NCBI GenBank assembly: GCA_025617745.1
Contig: CM046859.1
Span: 558,001 to 622,000, forward strand
Direction of reading: 5' to 3'
DNA: 64,000 bases
Origin: Heliocidaris erythrogramma
Lineage: Eukaryota; Echinodermata; Echinoidea; Camarodonta; Echinometridae
The translations under genes and the position numbers were made by a program. A model generated the notes under the pieces. That model ran no database searches, had not been told where the DNA came from, and saw only the letters and a program-made list of their open reading frames with translations. Positions 34,138-45,897 of this stretch are shown piece by piece (the stretch's first letter is position 1; every line of letters begins with the position of its first letter).

Positions 34138-34975
34138 ACTTGTGTGCGCTCTAACTGCCACATTCTTGGACGGATTTCTTTCAAATTTTGTATGGAGGTG
34201 TATCTTGAAATCTACACACCTATAATTTCTGGTGATGCTGCCCCCAGTGTTACGTATTTTATAGGGCAAAAGGCCATATTTTTGTGAATGGTTTGTGTGC
34301 CCTCTGGCGGTCACATTACTCAATTTTCTGTTCAAATTTTGATTGAAAGTTTCTCTTGGTATAACCTAAAAGCCTAAAGATTTTGCTGATGCTGCCTCCA
34401 GTGTTCCGTCTTTTATAGGGTCAAAGGTCATATTTTGATAGATGTCTTGTGTGCACCATTGTGTGCGATCTAAATGCCACATTTCTTAACAGATTTCTTT
34501 CAAATTTTGTATGGAAGTCTTCATAAAGTTTACCCACCTATATAGTTTTTGGTGATGCTGCCCCCAGTGCCCCGTCCTTTGTAGGTTCAATTGTCATACT
34601 TTGGGGCATTGCGTGAGTGCACAGTGCAGACCACATTTATTTATCGATTTCTTTTGTACGGAAATGTACGAAAATCACTTTGGTACTATCTACACATTTT
34701 ACGTTTTGGTGATGCTGCCCTCATTGTTCCGTCCTGTATGGGTCAAAGGTCATATGTCTTTTGTGCGTTCTCACTGCCACATTTCCGGACGGAGTTCTTT
34801 CAAATTTTATATGGAGGTGTGTCTTAGTAAAATCTACAAATCTTTAGTGTTTGCTGATGCTGCCCCCAGTGTTCTGCTTTTTATAAGGCCAAATGTCATA
34901 TGTTGGTCTTGAAAGCCCTCTGGCGGTCACAACTGTCGGCTGATTTCTTTCAGATTTCAGTTTGAGTTTCAGTTT
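34138..34975 (+). repeat. Divergent tandem repeat, five units of about 145-166 bp
   Basis: The phrase GATGCTGCC(C/T)(C/T)CA occurs at 34,234, 34,388, 34,554, 34,711 and 34,856. Each is preceded by TTTCAAATTTTGTATGGA-like sequence and most are followed by GTTCCGTC...GGTCAAAGGTCAT. Units differ by many substitutions, so this is old. Two units keep the 13-mer GGGTCAAAGGTCA (34,418-34,430 and 34,740-34,752). Confidence 0.85.
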
Positions 34976-36180
34976 AGTTTATTATTTGTTTTCATATTTC
35001 ACAAAATCAATATGTGGTACAAAATAAATTCAATAGATTGTACTAACACGAGTAACGAAGTACAATAAAAGATCCATATAAATGATACAATGATGATTAA
35101 CATAGGGGATGCAGACATATATGAGAGGTGAGATAGGGAAACTATTAAAGAGCAGAGCTTGTAATAGATTCCCTTCAAATAATACATAGGTATAGTCTAA
35201 TTTTTGTCATATCAATCAAATAAATAAAGGAAAAAAAAAGGAAGAAGAAGAAGAGGAATAAAGAAACGGCTTAAGATGGGGAAAATGAGAATTTGACGAA
35301 GGACTAATGATGCATGTCTGGAACATTAGGGAGCCGTGGAATTATTATTTAGGTAAGTGTTTAATATATACATCTTTAATTTACTTGTAAACGAATACAT
35401 TGAGCCGTAATTAATTCAGACGGGAGGTCGTTCCAAAGTAATGGGCCAGTAATCATGATTGTATTATGGGCAAAAGCAGTTTGGGTACGTGGAAGATGAT
35501 AGGAATGGCTTTGATAAGAATGAATTTCGTCATTCCTTACAAATAAAGAAAAGACAGAGGTAGGTAGTTCGCTTCTTGCGAGTTGAAACATAAAAACCCT
35601 AGGTTAAATGTATAAAAATCGTGGATTTGAAGAAGATTACAAGAATAGAAAAGTGGTGCTGAATGGACCCGGAAACTAGTGTTACTAATTATTCTGATAA
35701 CTCAAGGAAACAAGGAGCTTTGAGCTATTCCCCCATGCAAAGATTCCGTAATTTAGATATGGCAGAAATATAGAGAACAAGACATGGGTGAGAAAGGATG
35801 TTTTACGTTTGCCAATGACACCTGTATTTTTGGCTATTAGTTTACTGATATAATTAATGTAAGTTTCCCATGTTAAATTGCTGTCGATGTATACCCCTTA
35901 ATATTTTGCCGTTTCAATCTGCGCAAGAGTTTTTATTTAATAATATAGGTCCTGGTAAATTTGCGATCGTATTACGGAATAGAATATGATTTGTTTAATA
36001 ATTATTAATTTGTTAGAATGGATCCAGTTCAAAACAATGTTCAATACGTGGTTTAAACTATTTAAGAGAATTTGAGGATTTTTGTTTGAAAGGAAAATGT
36101 TGGAGTCGTTTGCAAACAAGAGGAAGGAAAGATTATTAGAACAATTTTGAAAGTCATTGGGACACTCCACATGTAATAGT
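34976..36180 (-). mobile_element. LINE 3' half, minus strand
   Basis: On the minus strand 35,937-36,170 gives FLLFANDSNIFLSNKNPQIL, a mutated YADDT box. Next comes LNIVLNWIHSNKL. Then 35,376-35,591 gives ELPTSVFSLF and TGPLLWNDLPSE, the C-terminal region. The 3' UTR runs to about 34,980 on the plus coordinate, ending near AGTTTATTATTTG. Many stops; inactive. Confidence 0.8.
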
Positions 36181-37050
36181 TTAAGATGAGAGGCAAGGAA
36201 TTTCTGTTCTCTTGGGGCAAGATTAGGCAGTAATCACTCAATTTTTAAGACAAAATATTTATATGCAACAGAAATGCAAGCATGCATTTATAATGTGTAC
36301 ACATGTGGTTTATCAGATTGAATGGTTTTATTAAAACCTTATAGTAATACAGTAACACAATTTTATGATCATGAAACTGAGGATGCTTGTTTGCTCTTTT
36401 CTTTGATTCATAAACTGAATAAAAATGGCTGTATCTCGTGCAATCTCACACAGACCTTTCCAGCCTGGACCTTTTCTTTTTAATGATTCAATAAATGCAT
36501 ATTTCTCTTATTGTTATAATAAAGTTAAGTAATAAAGGTGCATTATAGGTATGCACCAAATCACACAATTTTATATCCCAAAATAAAAAATCTCCCTAAA
36601 ATAAAAAAATACCCCTCCCACACCCTCCCCCACTCGGTCGCTTCGTTCCCTCGGGCTTGGTCGCTCCGCTCCCTCGCAGGGTCTCACTCCCAGCCGGTTC
36701 AGAAACTTGGCATCTCTGCAATTTAGATAAATTTAGGTAGTCTGAACAGGGTTTTAATAGTCCATAACGTCGTCTTGCCGTTGTTGATGAGATGAGATGC
36801 ACTATAATGGCGCTTTGAAACGGAGTCACGATATACTCTGGATGATATTCCTTATTCTCCCTTTTAACCGATCTTACTGTACATAGAAGTTATAAACAAT
36901 AGTTGTGTCCATTATCTGTAGTTGTACTTTTTAAATCTTTTAATGATAAAACGAAATATAATGATATCATATTGATTGCTTAAGCCATTGCAAAGTGAAG
37001 ATAAAGCATTTCCATATTTATATAATTATGAATGCCACCATGTAACCCCT
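36181..37050. other. Intervening DNA with a dispersed repeat
   Basis: No exon is seen. The stretch 36,750-36,830 (CCATAACGTCGTC...GCGCTTTGAAACGGAGTC) resembles 57,365-57,430, so it is a dispersed repeat. GC-rich phrases with CTCCGCTCCCTCG lie at 36,600-36,700. Confidence 0.45.
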
Positions 37051-37073
37051 GTAGAGCCCACAAAATGTAAAAA

Positions 37074-37241
37074 CACTGCCGGAAAAAACACTGTGTCCCA
37101 CAGTGTGTTCACAGTTTGTTCACATCGTCGACTCTGTGAAGATGTGATTCACATTGTTAAAATGCTCGAATTAAAGATTATTTCACACTGTGTTTCACAA
37201 TGTGAACACTCTGTGGGACACTGTGTTTTTTCCGGCAGGGT
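37074..37241. mobile_element. 168 bp MITE nested in the left arm
   Basis: Inverted ends of about 38 bp (CTGCCGGAAAAAACAC at both tips) continue as GTGTCCCACAG and TGTTCACA. It interrupts the CACAAATGT-type arm of the large foldback, which is uninterrupted at the matching place on the right side. The 94 aa frame through it is a chance ORF. Confidence 0.85.
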
Positions 37242-37490
37242 TAATCTCCCAAAAATGTAAGAATAGCCACAAATGTAAAAAGATTGCACCCGCAAATTTC
37301 ATAACATGTCAACTACAAGTGTAAAAATAACCACAAATGAGCAACAACAAAAAAATTCCCACAAAAAGCATTTCGCCTGCAAATGTAAATATTTCCATTA
37401 TAACCACAAATGTCATAACGTGTCAACCGCAAGTGCAAAAACTCATTGCTTGCATAATGCACCTATGTACAGTACAAGAGTGGTAATATA

Positions 37491-37733
37491 GGGCGGCATT
37501 CTGAAAACTATGTTATCTTTTAAGGAAAACTATGTGAACTGTCATAACAAATTGAAATTGCGCGCAATAAACACTAATCATTGGTGCTTGCGCATATGTC
37601 TCTGATAACTTTACGCGAGCACAGCCATCTTTGCGCAACCATTAACCAATAATTTGTCCTGATTTTGATTTGTTACGACAGTTAACATCGTTTTACTAAC
37701 ATAAAAGATCACACCGTTTTCAGAATACGACCA
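37491..37733. mobile_element. 243 bp MITE nested in the left arm
   Basis: Inverted ends of about 60 bp share ATTCTGAAAAC, then TTATCTTTTA/TTATGTTAG and GTGAACTGTCATAAC/GTTAACTGTCGTAAC. It lies between two arm segments that are contiguous at 40,766-40,785 on the right side, confirming a later insertion. Confidence 0.82.
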
Positions 37734-38486
37734 AGCAAGAAACTCTTGTTTGCGCGCATATGCTCTAGAGTTGTGCAAATTATTAAGATCGCATAATCCA
37801 TGACCCTGTCTCCCAGACTAAAGTTATCATGAGTATGTATCTCTGTGTGCATGTGAATGCGTGTTTGTGAGATTTTCCTGACCATTAAAGTCCCTAAAAT
37901 ATTGAAAGCATCTTTACCACAAAATGTTTCAAAACAAGTCAATCGCAAATTTAAAAATCCATCCATTGTTATGATTAGTTTACTAATTATCTACAGGGCG
38001 GGTCGAGGAGGTGATCTTAAACTTCATTTGCAGGAAAAATTTACATAACCACAACAGAACAGCAATTTATTTGATCAGTCTTCAGAGGGCGCTTCATATA
38101 AATTAAATTTGATTTTTACTCTTTAATTACGCGATTTTTAGTGATGAAATATTTAATGGTTGAGGTAAATTTAATGCCTGAAACCTGCATGTTTTCCTTT
38201 CAATCTAGTGAGAATCAAAGATAACACAAAAGTACACTATCCGGCGCACGTATGAAATAATAAAATACGATAAAATAAATTGAAATAAAATCAAACAAAA
38301 TAAAATAAAATGAAATAAAAATTAAATATAAACCTCTTGCAAATCCGATACAATACATGAAGGGTTCCAAAAAAAAAAAGGACATTTTCAGCAGAACAAG
38401 CAAACACAACTTTTTTAAAACTTCTTTTAAAAAATGACCCAAAACAAAATGAATAATGCACCTGCCCATTGTAATGACGGAACATA

Positions 38487-39152
38487 TGTGATCCGACGCC
38501 TCAAAACCTACAATAAGTCGCCAAAATTATTGTTTCTGTTTTATACATTTTCTGAACGTAGAGATTCTCAGCTTTCCAATGGTATATCACTTGCCTTGTT
38601 TACTCAATGATAACACCATTAAATATCACATTTAGAATCAGTATGTAACCAGCAATCAATAACTCCTATTCAGAGAAAATGGCCATTTAAGTACGGAACA
38701 AAAGAGCGCCATAAAACCTTAGCTCTCTGTGTGCGCCCAAGTAAAACTGGGTATTCAAATGACCATAGCAAGCAGTATGAAGGGATTATCAGATTAGGCT
38801 GAATTTTGGCAAGTTGCTCCAGGAGGACCTATTCATTACTGACTTCAAAAATCAATTTAATACCTTTGGAGGTAAAGTAGTAATTTGGCATTGAATGAAA
38901 GTATTACAAAAGCTCTCCAAACGTTCATTAGCTCGACAGGTGGGAAAAAAGGAGTCATTTTAAAATGCCCCCAAAACATATTTCTAAGTCGAATTACGAC
39001 TCACAAACTTGAGACATGATAGAACGATAATGAAACTACCCATTTCTATCAAAAACAGAAAATCGACTGATCCAAGCAAATTTACTGTTTTGGGCTGTTT
39101 GCTACGTTGTGGTCCGGGCGACGTATTGTAGGTTTTGAGGCGGCGGGTCACA
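38487..39152. mobile_element. 666 bp TA-flanked MITE in the centre
   Basis: The ends TGTGATCCGACGCCTCAAAA and the inverted TGTGACCCGCCGCCTCAAAA, continuing CCTACAATA(A/C)GTCGCC, give terminal repeats of about 36 bp flanked by TA. This fits a Tc1/mariner-type duplication. The interior has no transposase frame. Confidence 0.82.
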
Positions 39153-39446
39153 TATAGCCCAGGGTGGGATGTGTCATGGTAAGGTCATTATAATACAATG
39201 AGCCATTTTCTCACCATCTTTCTTTTGAAATTTTGAGTAACAATTTACGTTCCGCCGGCAGCAGCTAGTAAGTTTCATTCCACAACACAATGCAATAATT
39301 AATCAAAACAGAGGGGGTATTGGTAATTGTATCTCCCCACCATGTACTTGAAAGAAATTGTGTTACTTTTAAAAATGAAATATGTTGCGGATTTCTTCTT
39401 GGTGCTAGGTCGTAAGACATGTGCATCATTTCTGTGACACAAACAT

Positions 39447-39478
39447 CATATGTGCGTCACAAAAATGACGCACATATG
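39447..39478. repeat. 13 bp perfect hairpin
   Basis: The arms CATATGTGCGTCA and TGACGCACATATG are separated by CAAAAA. GTGCATCATTTCTGTGAC just upstream is a degenerate third copy of the arm. Confidence 0.85.
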
Positions 39479-40995
39479 CCTCAAAATTGCCCATTGTCCG
39501 TCATTTTTTTGTGACTGTGGTGTTCCTTAAGTTCATTTTCAAATTGACAAATGAGGCACAATATAGGGGAGGGGGGGGGGGGGGGGTATAGGGTGCGTCA
39601 TTACCATTGGCACGTGCATAACTTCTTTTTTTTTAACAGAAATGTGTCCTTTATTCTGAAAATCCAGGCGATCTTCCGTTTTATAATAATAATAATTAAA
39701 TCATTTCAAGAATCAGATTAAAAATATTGTCTATTCAATTATGGTTTAAATAGATGTATTGAATAAAATACTTTACTTATACACACACTTGTTTTTTTAT
39801 CATGGGCGTACGGGCACATTGTCATGAGGGGGACTGACGCCTTTTGCCCACATATCAACTTTCCAGTTTTGCGATCTTTGGGAGCGAGCGGAAATGTTGT
39901 CACTTTACATAATTTCATCATCAAAATTATATATTCAGGAACCTGGATGCCCAAATGCTGCCTGAATATGAGGCGATTGCTTTGAAAACCACCCCCCCCC
40001 CCTCCTCCCCAAGACCTCATGCGCCAGTGGATAGACCTATCATTTTTTTAAAGATAAATCATAGTCTTGGTGAGGGATGAAAACCATGACTCTGAAATTT
40101 CCCTTTTTCATCACTATTCTATGAAAGAATTCGATCATTATGGTGTGAATATTTGGCTTATTAATTACATGAGTCCAGAATGAAACCCTTCATATCGGTT
40201 AGCTTAATTTAAATTAAACTATATTTCACCAAATGTTTACATCATTGTTTTGTTGAATATTAGTGATTGATTTTTTTTTCAAAGAATTGAGTTACCAACG
40301 GCTTCACTACCGCACCGTATTAAAAGCAAAACAGCATGCAGTGTGGCCATGCAGTGTACTTTTGTGATTGTTTGTCTTTAATTATCAATAGATTGAAACG
40401 ATAACATGCAAGTTTCAGGCATTTATTTTTCTTCAACCATTAAATATTTCTTCATTAAAAAAAATATAAGGTAAAATACGTTCAAATATAATTTATATGA
40501 AGCGCCTTATTGAGACTAATCCAATTAATTGACGTTCTATTGTGATTATGTGAATTTTTCCTGCCATTAGAGTTTATGATCAGCTCCTCGACCCCCGCGC
40601 TCAAAACTGATCATAGAAAGGTTGACATGTTTTGACGGTTGACATGTTTTGACATTATTTTGTGATAAAGGATCTTTCTATATTTTAGGGATTTTAATAG
40701 ACAGGAAAACCTCACACACACGCGCGCACACCCAGACACACACATATCTCATGATAACTTATCTTACATAGGTGCATTACGCAAGCAATGATTTTTTTAT
40801 ATTTTCGGTTGACTTAATTGTTATGACATTTGAGGTAAAAATCTATTTTTTTTTATATTTGTAGGCGAAATGTTTTTACATGTGTGGTTATTTTTACACT
40901 TGTGGTTGACATGTTATGACATTTGTGATTATTTTGGCATTTTCGAGTGCAATGTTTTTACATTCGTGGTAGATTTCTACATTTGTGGGCTCTTC

Positions 40996-42086
40996 AACCC
41001 CCCCCCCCCCCCCACCAAAAAAAAAATTAAAATTAAAAAAAAATGAAAAATAAAGAAAGAAATAAATTAATTAATTAAAAATTAAATAATAATAATAATT
41101 GTTTAAAATTGCATATTGCCACATCTTTTTTAACACAAGGGAGAGTAAAAAAATTATATTATGTTCTCATGCTCAGTACTTTCCCTTGTATGAAAAAAAT
41201 AAGGTAGTAGTAGTAATAATAGACTTTATTGGATAACTTGTTTAGCACGACGCCCTGCCACAAGGTCCATCGCACAAATATTAGATTACATGATAAACAA
41301 TACAATATCAGATAAGCATGAAAATAATTGCAAATCACAAAACAGAATTATTAACATAAAGTGAATGTAACAAAAAAAAATAATAACAGATAATTGTATT
41401 TTATTCATCATACGTAGATTACGCTTGAAATATTGAAAAGAAAATCGAACATGATACTAAAGTTATAAAGTGGATCTCACTTCTTTCTTATAATGAGTTC
41501 AGGTGAAACTTAAAACAACGTTTGTATATACTCTTTTTGCTTTACTTTTTTGTCTCTTAACTTTTAACTGCTCCATATCTTGTTTTCAAATGGTATTTTG
41601 GTTCTGGGTCTATGCAAAATGAAATAAATTGAAATCAAATATATTTAAGTACTGAGGGGGACCCTTTACGGAAACAGAACAAAATGATGAAGATAAAAGT
41701 AAGAGAAAAAGCACTGAATTCTCTTTATTTCAATATTACGTAATGGCAGTTGCAAAAATTTACTCGTAAGATGTAACTGAAAAGAGATACAGAAAGATTT
41801 ATTTCACTTATTTCAATACACCGTCATATTTCAGGAAACATTTTTTTTTCTATAGAGAATACGAAAAATCAGAGATATATTACAGGTGAGTGGCTATTCT
41901 GGGATGTAGAGTTAAGATTTTAATTTGCTATTATTTTATGTTAGAGACCCGAGGTTACTAGGTATCTGAATCTGTCCCGTGAGTAATAATAAGTCTTTGT
42001 ACACGGACTTCATATACCTGCACAGAATGACTAAACTAAACAGGCATTGAATTTGAAATTGCAAAAGGCTGGAACATTTTTATATA
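40996..42086. other. Low-complexity DNA and a possible LINE 3' end (minus)
   Basis: A C-run, A-rich and AAT-repeat sequence fills 40,990-41,100. From 41,220 the phrase ACTTTATTGGATAACTTG followed by GCACGACGCCCTGCC resembles the complement of a LINE 3' terminus with flanking TAGTAGTAAT repeats. No coding part is seen. The rest to 42,086 holds nothing I recognise. Confidence 0.4.
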
Positions 42087-43076
42087 TACTGGGCGTTTAA
42101 ACAAAAAGGAAACCCAACTTTTGAAAAATTCCTGTAAATTAATTATATGGCTACCGACAATGAAATCCATACCATATAAAATAGTAATTAATATTCTTTC
42201 CAATTGTATCTTCTTTGGGTTTCCAGGGCCATGCATCACTGAACACCACTGCCTTCAAAGTTTTGTGCAAAAATCTAGTTGGTTCGCTCTGTTGTAAAAC
42301 ACAATAGGCATGATGTTAAAGAGATGCCTGAGAGCTCCATTCTCATTGTGGATGATTTTCTTGTTCAAATTTATGTTAATGAGATGCCATTTTTTTATTT
42401 TGCTTTGTAAAACCCTTTTCAGGAAACATTTTGCAAAGAAGACAGTCTGGGTGGATTTTAACAAGGTTGCATGCTAAACAACCAATGCGAGCCAGAGGGA
42501 TGCCAGATCATAAAGCAATGCAAATCAAAGACAAAGACCATATAGAAGGAAAATCAAAACTCATGCACGTGTTTGAAGATTTTACTCTGCTGATTTTTTA
42601 AGAATGTCAGACTTTTTGTTGAAAATTGGCGGAAAATCCCTGCGGCACTCAGGACAAAAGAACATGTTCTCTGTGCTCTCAGAAGATCTCACTTCTGCTT
42701 GGTAAAAGTTTATGACTAACAGCTCGTTTGCTGCATTGTAAAGTTCTTAAGACTCTTTGTTAAGGTATAAAATCAATCATCAATGAGATTTGCTTCCTAA
42801 AGAATTTACATGAACAGCAACCAAGCTAGTTAACAAAGACATTTAACCCAAGCCATGCTTGTTTTTAAAAAAGGGAACCAACTAGAATTTTGCATTTAAT
42901 TTTGAAGACAATGGTGTTCGCTGACGCGTGGCCCTGGCAACCCCAACAAGTTACCATTGGAAAGCAAATGAATTACTCTTTCATAATTATCGTATGAAAG
43001 TCAACGCTGGTAAATATATAGACCATTTACAGGATTTTTTAAAAGTTGTGTTTCCTTTTTTTTTAAACGCCAAGTA
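42087..43076. mobile_element. 990 bp TA-flanked foldback element
   Basis: The ends TACTGGGCGTTTAAACAAAA and the inverted TACTTGGCGTTTAAAAAAAA are flanked by TA. The inverted similarity continues for about 210 bp (for example CCAGGGCCATGCATCACTGAACACCA against CCAGGGCCACGCGTCAGCGAACACCA, split by substitutions). The interior has no recognised protein. It is probably a non-autonomous Tc1/mariner-like element and lies 28 bp from the next transposon. Confidence 0.82.
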
Positions 43077-43104
43077 TATGAAATGCTCCATTTTGGACTT
43101 ATTA

Positions 43105-45131
43105 TAGGTTTTCCCGGCCAATTTCGCACGTTTGTCAGTGTGTTTGACAGAAAGTTCATTCAATTTAGCAAAAATCCTCGTTCAATTTAACATTTCGAAC
43201 AATGAAATCTGCACATGTGCCTTTCGAATTCATAAAAGGGGTCTTCAAATTGACACGTGCTCTATATTCAGTATAATTCGCAAACACCGGTCGAAGGGGT
43301 TATTTCAGTCATTCAGTTTCGTGGATGGGCATCCAAATTCCCAACATTTTCAGTCAAATTACCTCATAGTTTTTATTTCCATTTTAAAAGGTGAGAACAT
43401 ATGTATTTAAATGTGATTTTTGTTTCGGCCACCCACTGTTAAGCAGTAAATAACTCGAATTTGTTGTTCTGTAACGCCCCTCTTCTTTCATACATGCCAT
43501 AAGGCATATATATGCCAGTACGACAGAGCCCCTTCAACTTCTTCGGTACAGTCATGGCAGCACAAGTTAGATACAGGCGCATATCTCAACAAGATAGAGA
43601 AAGACTTATAGAAGCATTTGAGGGACATAACCTTGACTACCTAGAACTGGCCGACAGGCTCGGAATAAAGCGCTCAACGGCCAGATCAATTGTGGCCACA
43701 TATCTCCAGACCGGGAGACGCAACAAGGGGAGGCGAGCGAAACGAGCGAAGATGGATGACGAAATGAGAGCTCGTCTCCAAGCCACTGTAAGCAGTAACC
43801 CCTTAGTCACCCTTGAGCAACTGAAGATAGATCTACGGGCAGCTCTTCCGCAGAAGCCCCCGGTATCCGTCTCTACTATTGCCAGAGCACTTGCCGGAAA
43901 CTCGACGAAACTGGCCGATGATGTCCCAGATGCTAGAAATTCACCGAGAATCCTAGACACGCGCATGGAGTACGCACAGTGGTTTATGGCCGAGGGTGTC
44001 GTTGCACACTGTGTCTACATTGATGAGACCGGCTACAACTTCTGGACCAGACGCTCTTTTGGAAGAGCCCCACGCGGGGTCCCTGCACGTACATGGCCAA
44101 CGCGGTCGGCAGTGCAATGTCACTTTTACAGTTTCAAGTGAGATTGGGCTCGTCCACCACACGAGGGAATCTTTCGAGGCTTTCCTGGCTACCACCGCTC
44201 ATGAATGCGAGAATGTCTTCCCCCCTGATGAGGACGTGTACCTGATTTTAGACAACGCACGTCCTCATGTAAGAGCTCAGCTACCTGGTGATGCAAGCCC
44301 AAGGATTCATTTGAAGTTTCTTCCTCCGTATTCTCCATTTCTCAACTGCGTGGAGACGGCCCATTCTGCGTTTAAGGCAGCCATCAAACGAGATCTGGCC
44401 CGCCCGGAGTTGCAGCAGAGGGTAGGCGACAGAGAAGCAGCACAAAAAGCTGGGGTCAACATGCAGGAGTGGAGAATCAACCTTGTTCAGCAGGCAGCTC
44501 GACGAAATAACGCAAAAGAAAGCCATCCGGTGGTTTAACCACACCAAGACATACCTCCCAAGATGCCTGGCCCGCCAACAAATTGATGGCTAGAACTGAT
44601 CTAAGAACTGTATTCTTTATTCCTAATGATGGTTAGCATTAATGTAACACCCACCCAATGCAAATAATAAAAGACATATGAAAGAAATAATCACGATGTA
44701 AATTGAAACCTCCACACACAATACACCATTGAAAGAAAAGTTGCCAAGATGATACAGGAATAAAGAATAATCCGAAAAAGGGTAGAAGAATAAACGCTTA
44801 AAGACGTCTGATAAATTGACTTAAGTACGTGTTAAATTGGATGCCTAGAAATGAATTCGAATGAACGAGCGCACTATATTTGTGATCACGTGACTACATA
44901 ATTCTAAATTGAATGAACGATTTGCGAATTCATGCTTGTTTAATGAATTTCAGTTGAAAAAGTATTAATTAGAATGAGGTTAAATGTAATCTGAATGCTC
45001 AAAAATTAATTTGAACGAACAAATAATGAAATTAAAATACCGAGCGTGTCCTCTTGGCTAAATTTGGGTAAATTGAATGAATGCTCTATCAAATGGACTG
45101 ACAACAATAAGAAATTGGCCGGGAAAACCTA
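43105..45131 (+). mobile_element. Tc1/mariner-IS630 type DNA transposon, near-complete
   Basis: Terminal inverted repeats TAGGTTTTCCCGGCCAATTT (43,105) and its complement ending at 45,131 are flanked by TA at 43,103-43,104 and 45,132-45,133. The single transposase gene lies in the middle (43,512-44,538). Subterminal sequences on both sides share AATTCGAAT/ATTCGAATG and GAATGAA words with the related element at 47,443-49,829. Total length 2,027 bp, normal for an autonomous member of the superfamily. Confidence 0.92.
43512..44538 (+). pseudogene. Tc1/mariner-IS630 transposase, one frameshift
   Basis: It is a DDE transposase that would cut and paste the surrounding 2.0 kb element. The first frame (43,512-44,141; alternative start 43,554) holds a helix-turn-helix region (RISQQDRERLIEAF to STARSIVATY), a basic linker KGRRAKRAK, a second DNA-binding region and the first catalytic Asp in VYIDETGYNFW. 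The second frame (usable from about 44,090 to the stop at 44,536-44,538) holds the second Asp in YLILDNARPHV and the Glu in LPPYSPFLNCVE, with 33 residues between them. Both halves are otherwise open, so one indel near 44,080-44,100 is the only visible lesion. The summed length, about 340 residues, fits the family. Confidence 0.9.
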
Positions 45132-45495
45132 TATTAAAACATTATGCATCTACCCAATTATCATTACTGTGAAACTACATCAGATGTTACATTGTAAAGT
45201 GGAGATTACATTACTACATCAGATTATCTGTATACATCCGTAGCGTTTTCTATTATTGGGGTGTGATTACATCATAAGAAGGATATAAATGCTGTTATCT
45301 CGCTTTCCAAATAACACCTTGCAATACACGTTGGTTTTCTTTTAGTCGCTTTTATACCACATTCTATACAAAATGTGCAACTTTGCTAGGGTTGAGAATG
45401 ATCTCTCTCTCTCTCTCTCATCAGAATCTCTTTCCTGTTTCTTCTATCTCTTTCCGTCTCCTTTCTTCGTTTTGCTCACTGCCTCTGTCTCCCCC

Positions 45496-45526
<31 letters not shown>

Positions 45527-45853
45527 CCTCTCTTTCCTTCTTACAGGATATGATGTTTATATTTATATTATGTGCACCATGGTGCATTTTAAGCCCCAGT
45601 GTGTATGTTAGTTTGTCTGTTTTATATCTTGTTTTCCTTTTTTAAAAGTTGGAAACATAATTGACATTCCTCTATTAATACTATAAAATTTTCCAGCTCT
45701 TTTTGATTGATTTCCCTAAAATTTACTTTCGTTTCATCGCACTGCCCAAATACTCTTTTCTTCCTCTCTCTCTCTCTTTCTCTCTCCATCCCTATTTATC
45801 TCTCTTCCCCCTCACTCTCATTCAATCTCTCATTCGGTCTCTCCTGCCCCCGC

Positions 45854-45897
<44 letters not shown>

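Larger units (their letters stand above)
37055..40995. mobile_element. Large foldback element with long inverted arms
   Basis: The left tip GAGCCCACAAAATGTA and the right tip TACATTTGTGGGCTC are inverse copies. The similarity continues inwards for hundreds of bases: 37,250-37,470 pairs with 40,780-40,975, 37,810-37,930 with 40,650-40,765, and 38,040-38,215 with 40,390-40,560. The outer arms are made of repeated CACAAATGTNAAAA words and the motif CATAACATGTCAAC. The 2.2 kb centre has no transposase I can recognise and holds other inserted MITEs. This is a non-autonomous foldback transposon of unknown superfamily. Confidence 0.82.

Noticed and set aside
36976-37260. A 94-codon frame
   Set aside because: It runs through a MITE and the repeated arm of the foldback element; chance ORF.
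43132-43410. A 92-codon frame upstream of the transposase
   Set aside because: It lies in the subterminal region of the transposon, shows no domain, and is unlikely to be a second gene since this superfamily encodes one protein.
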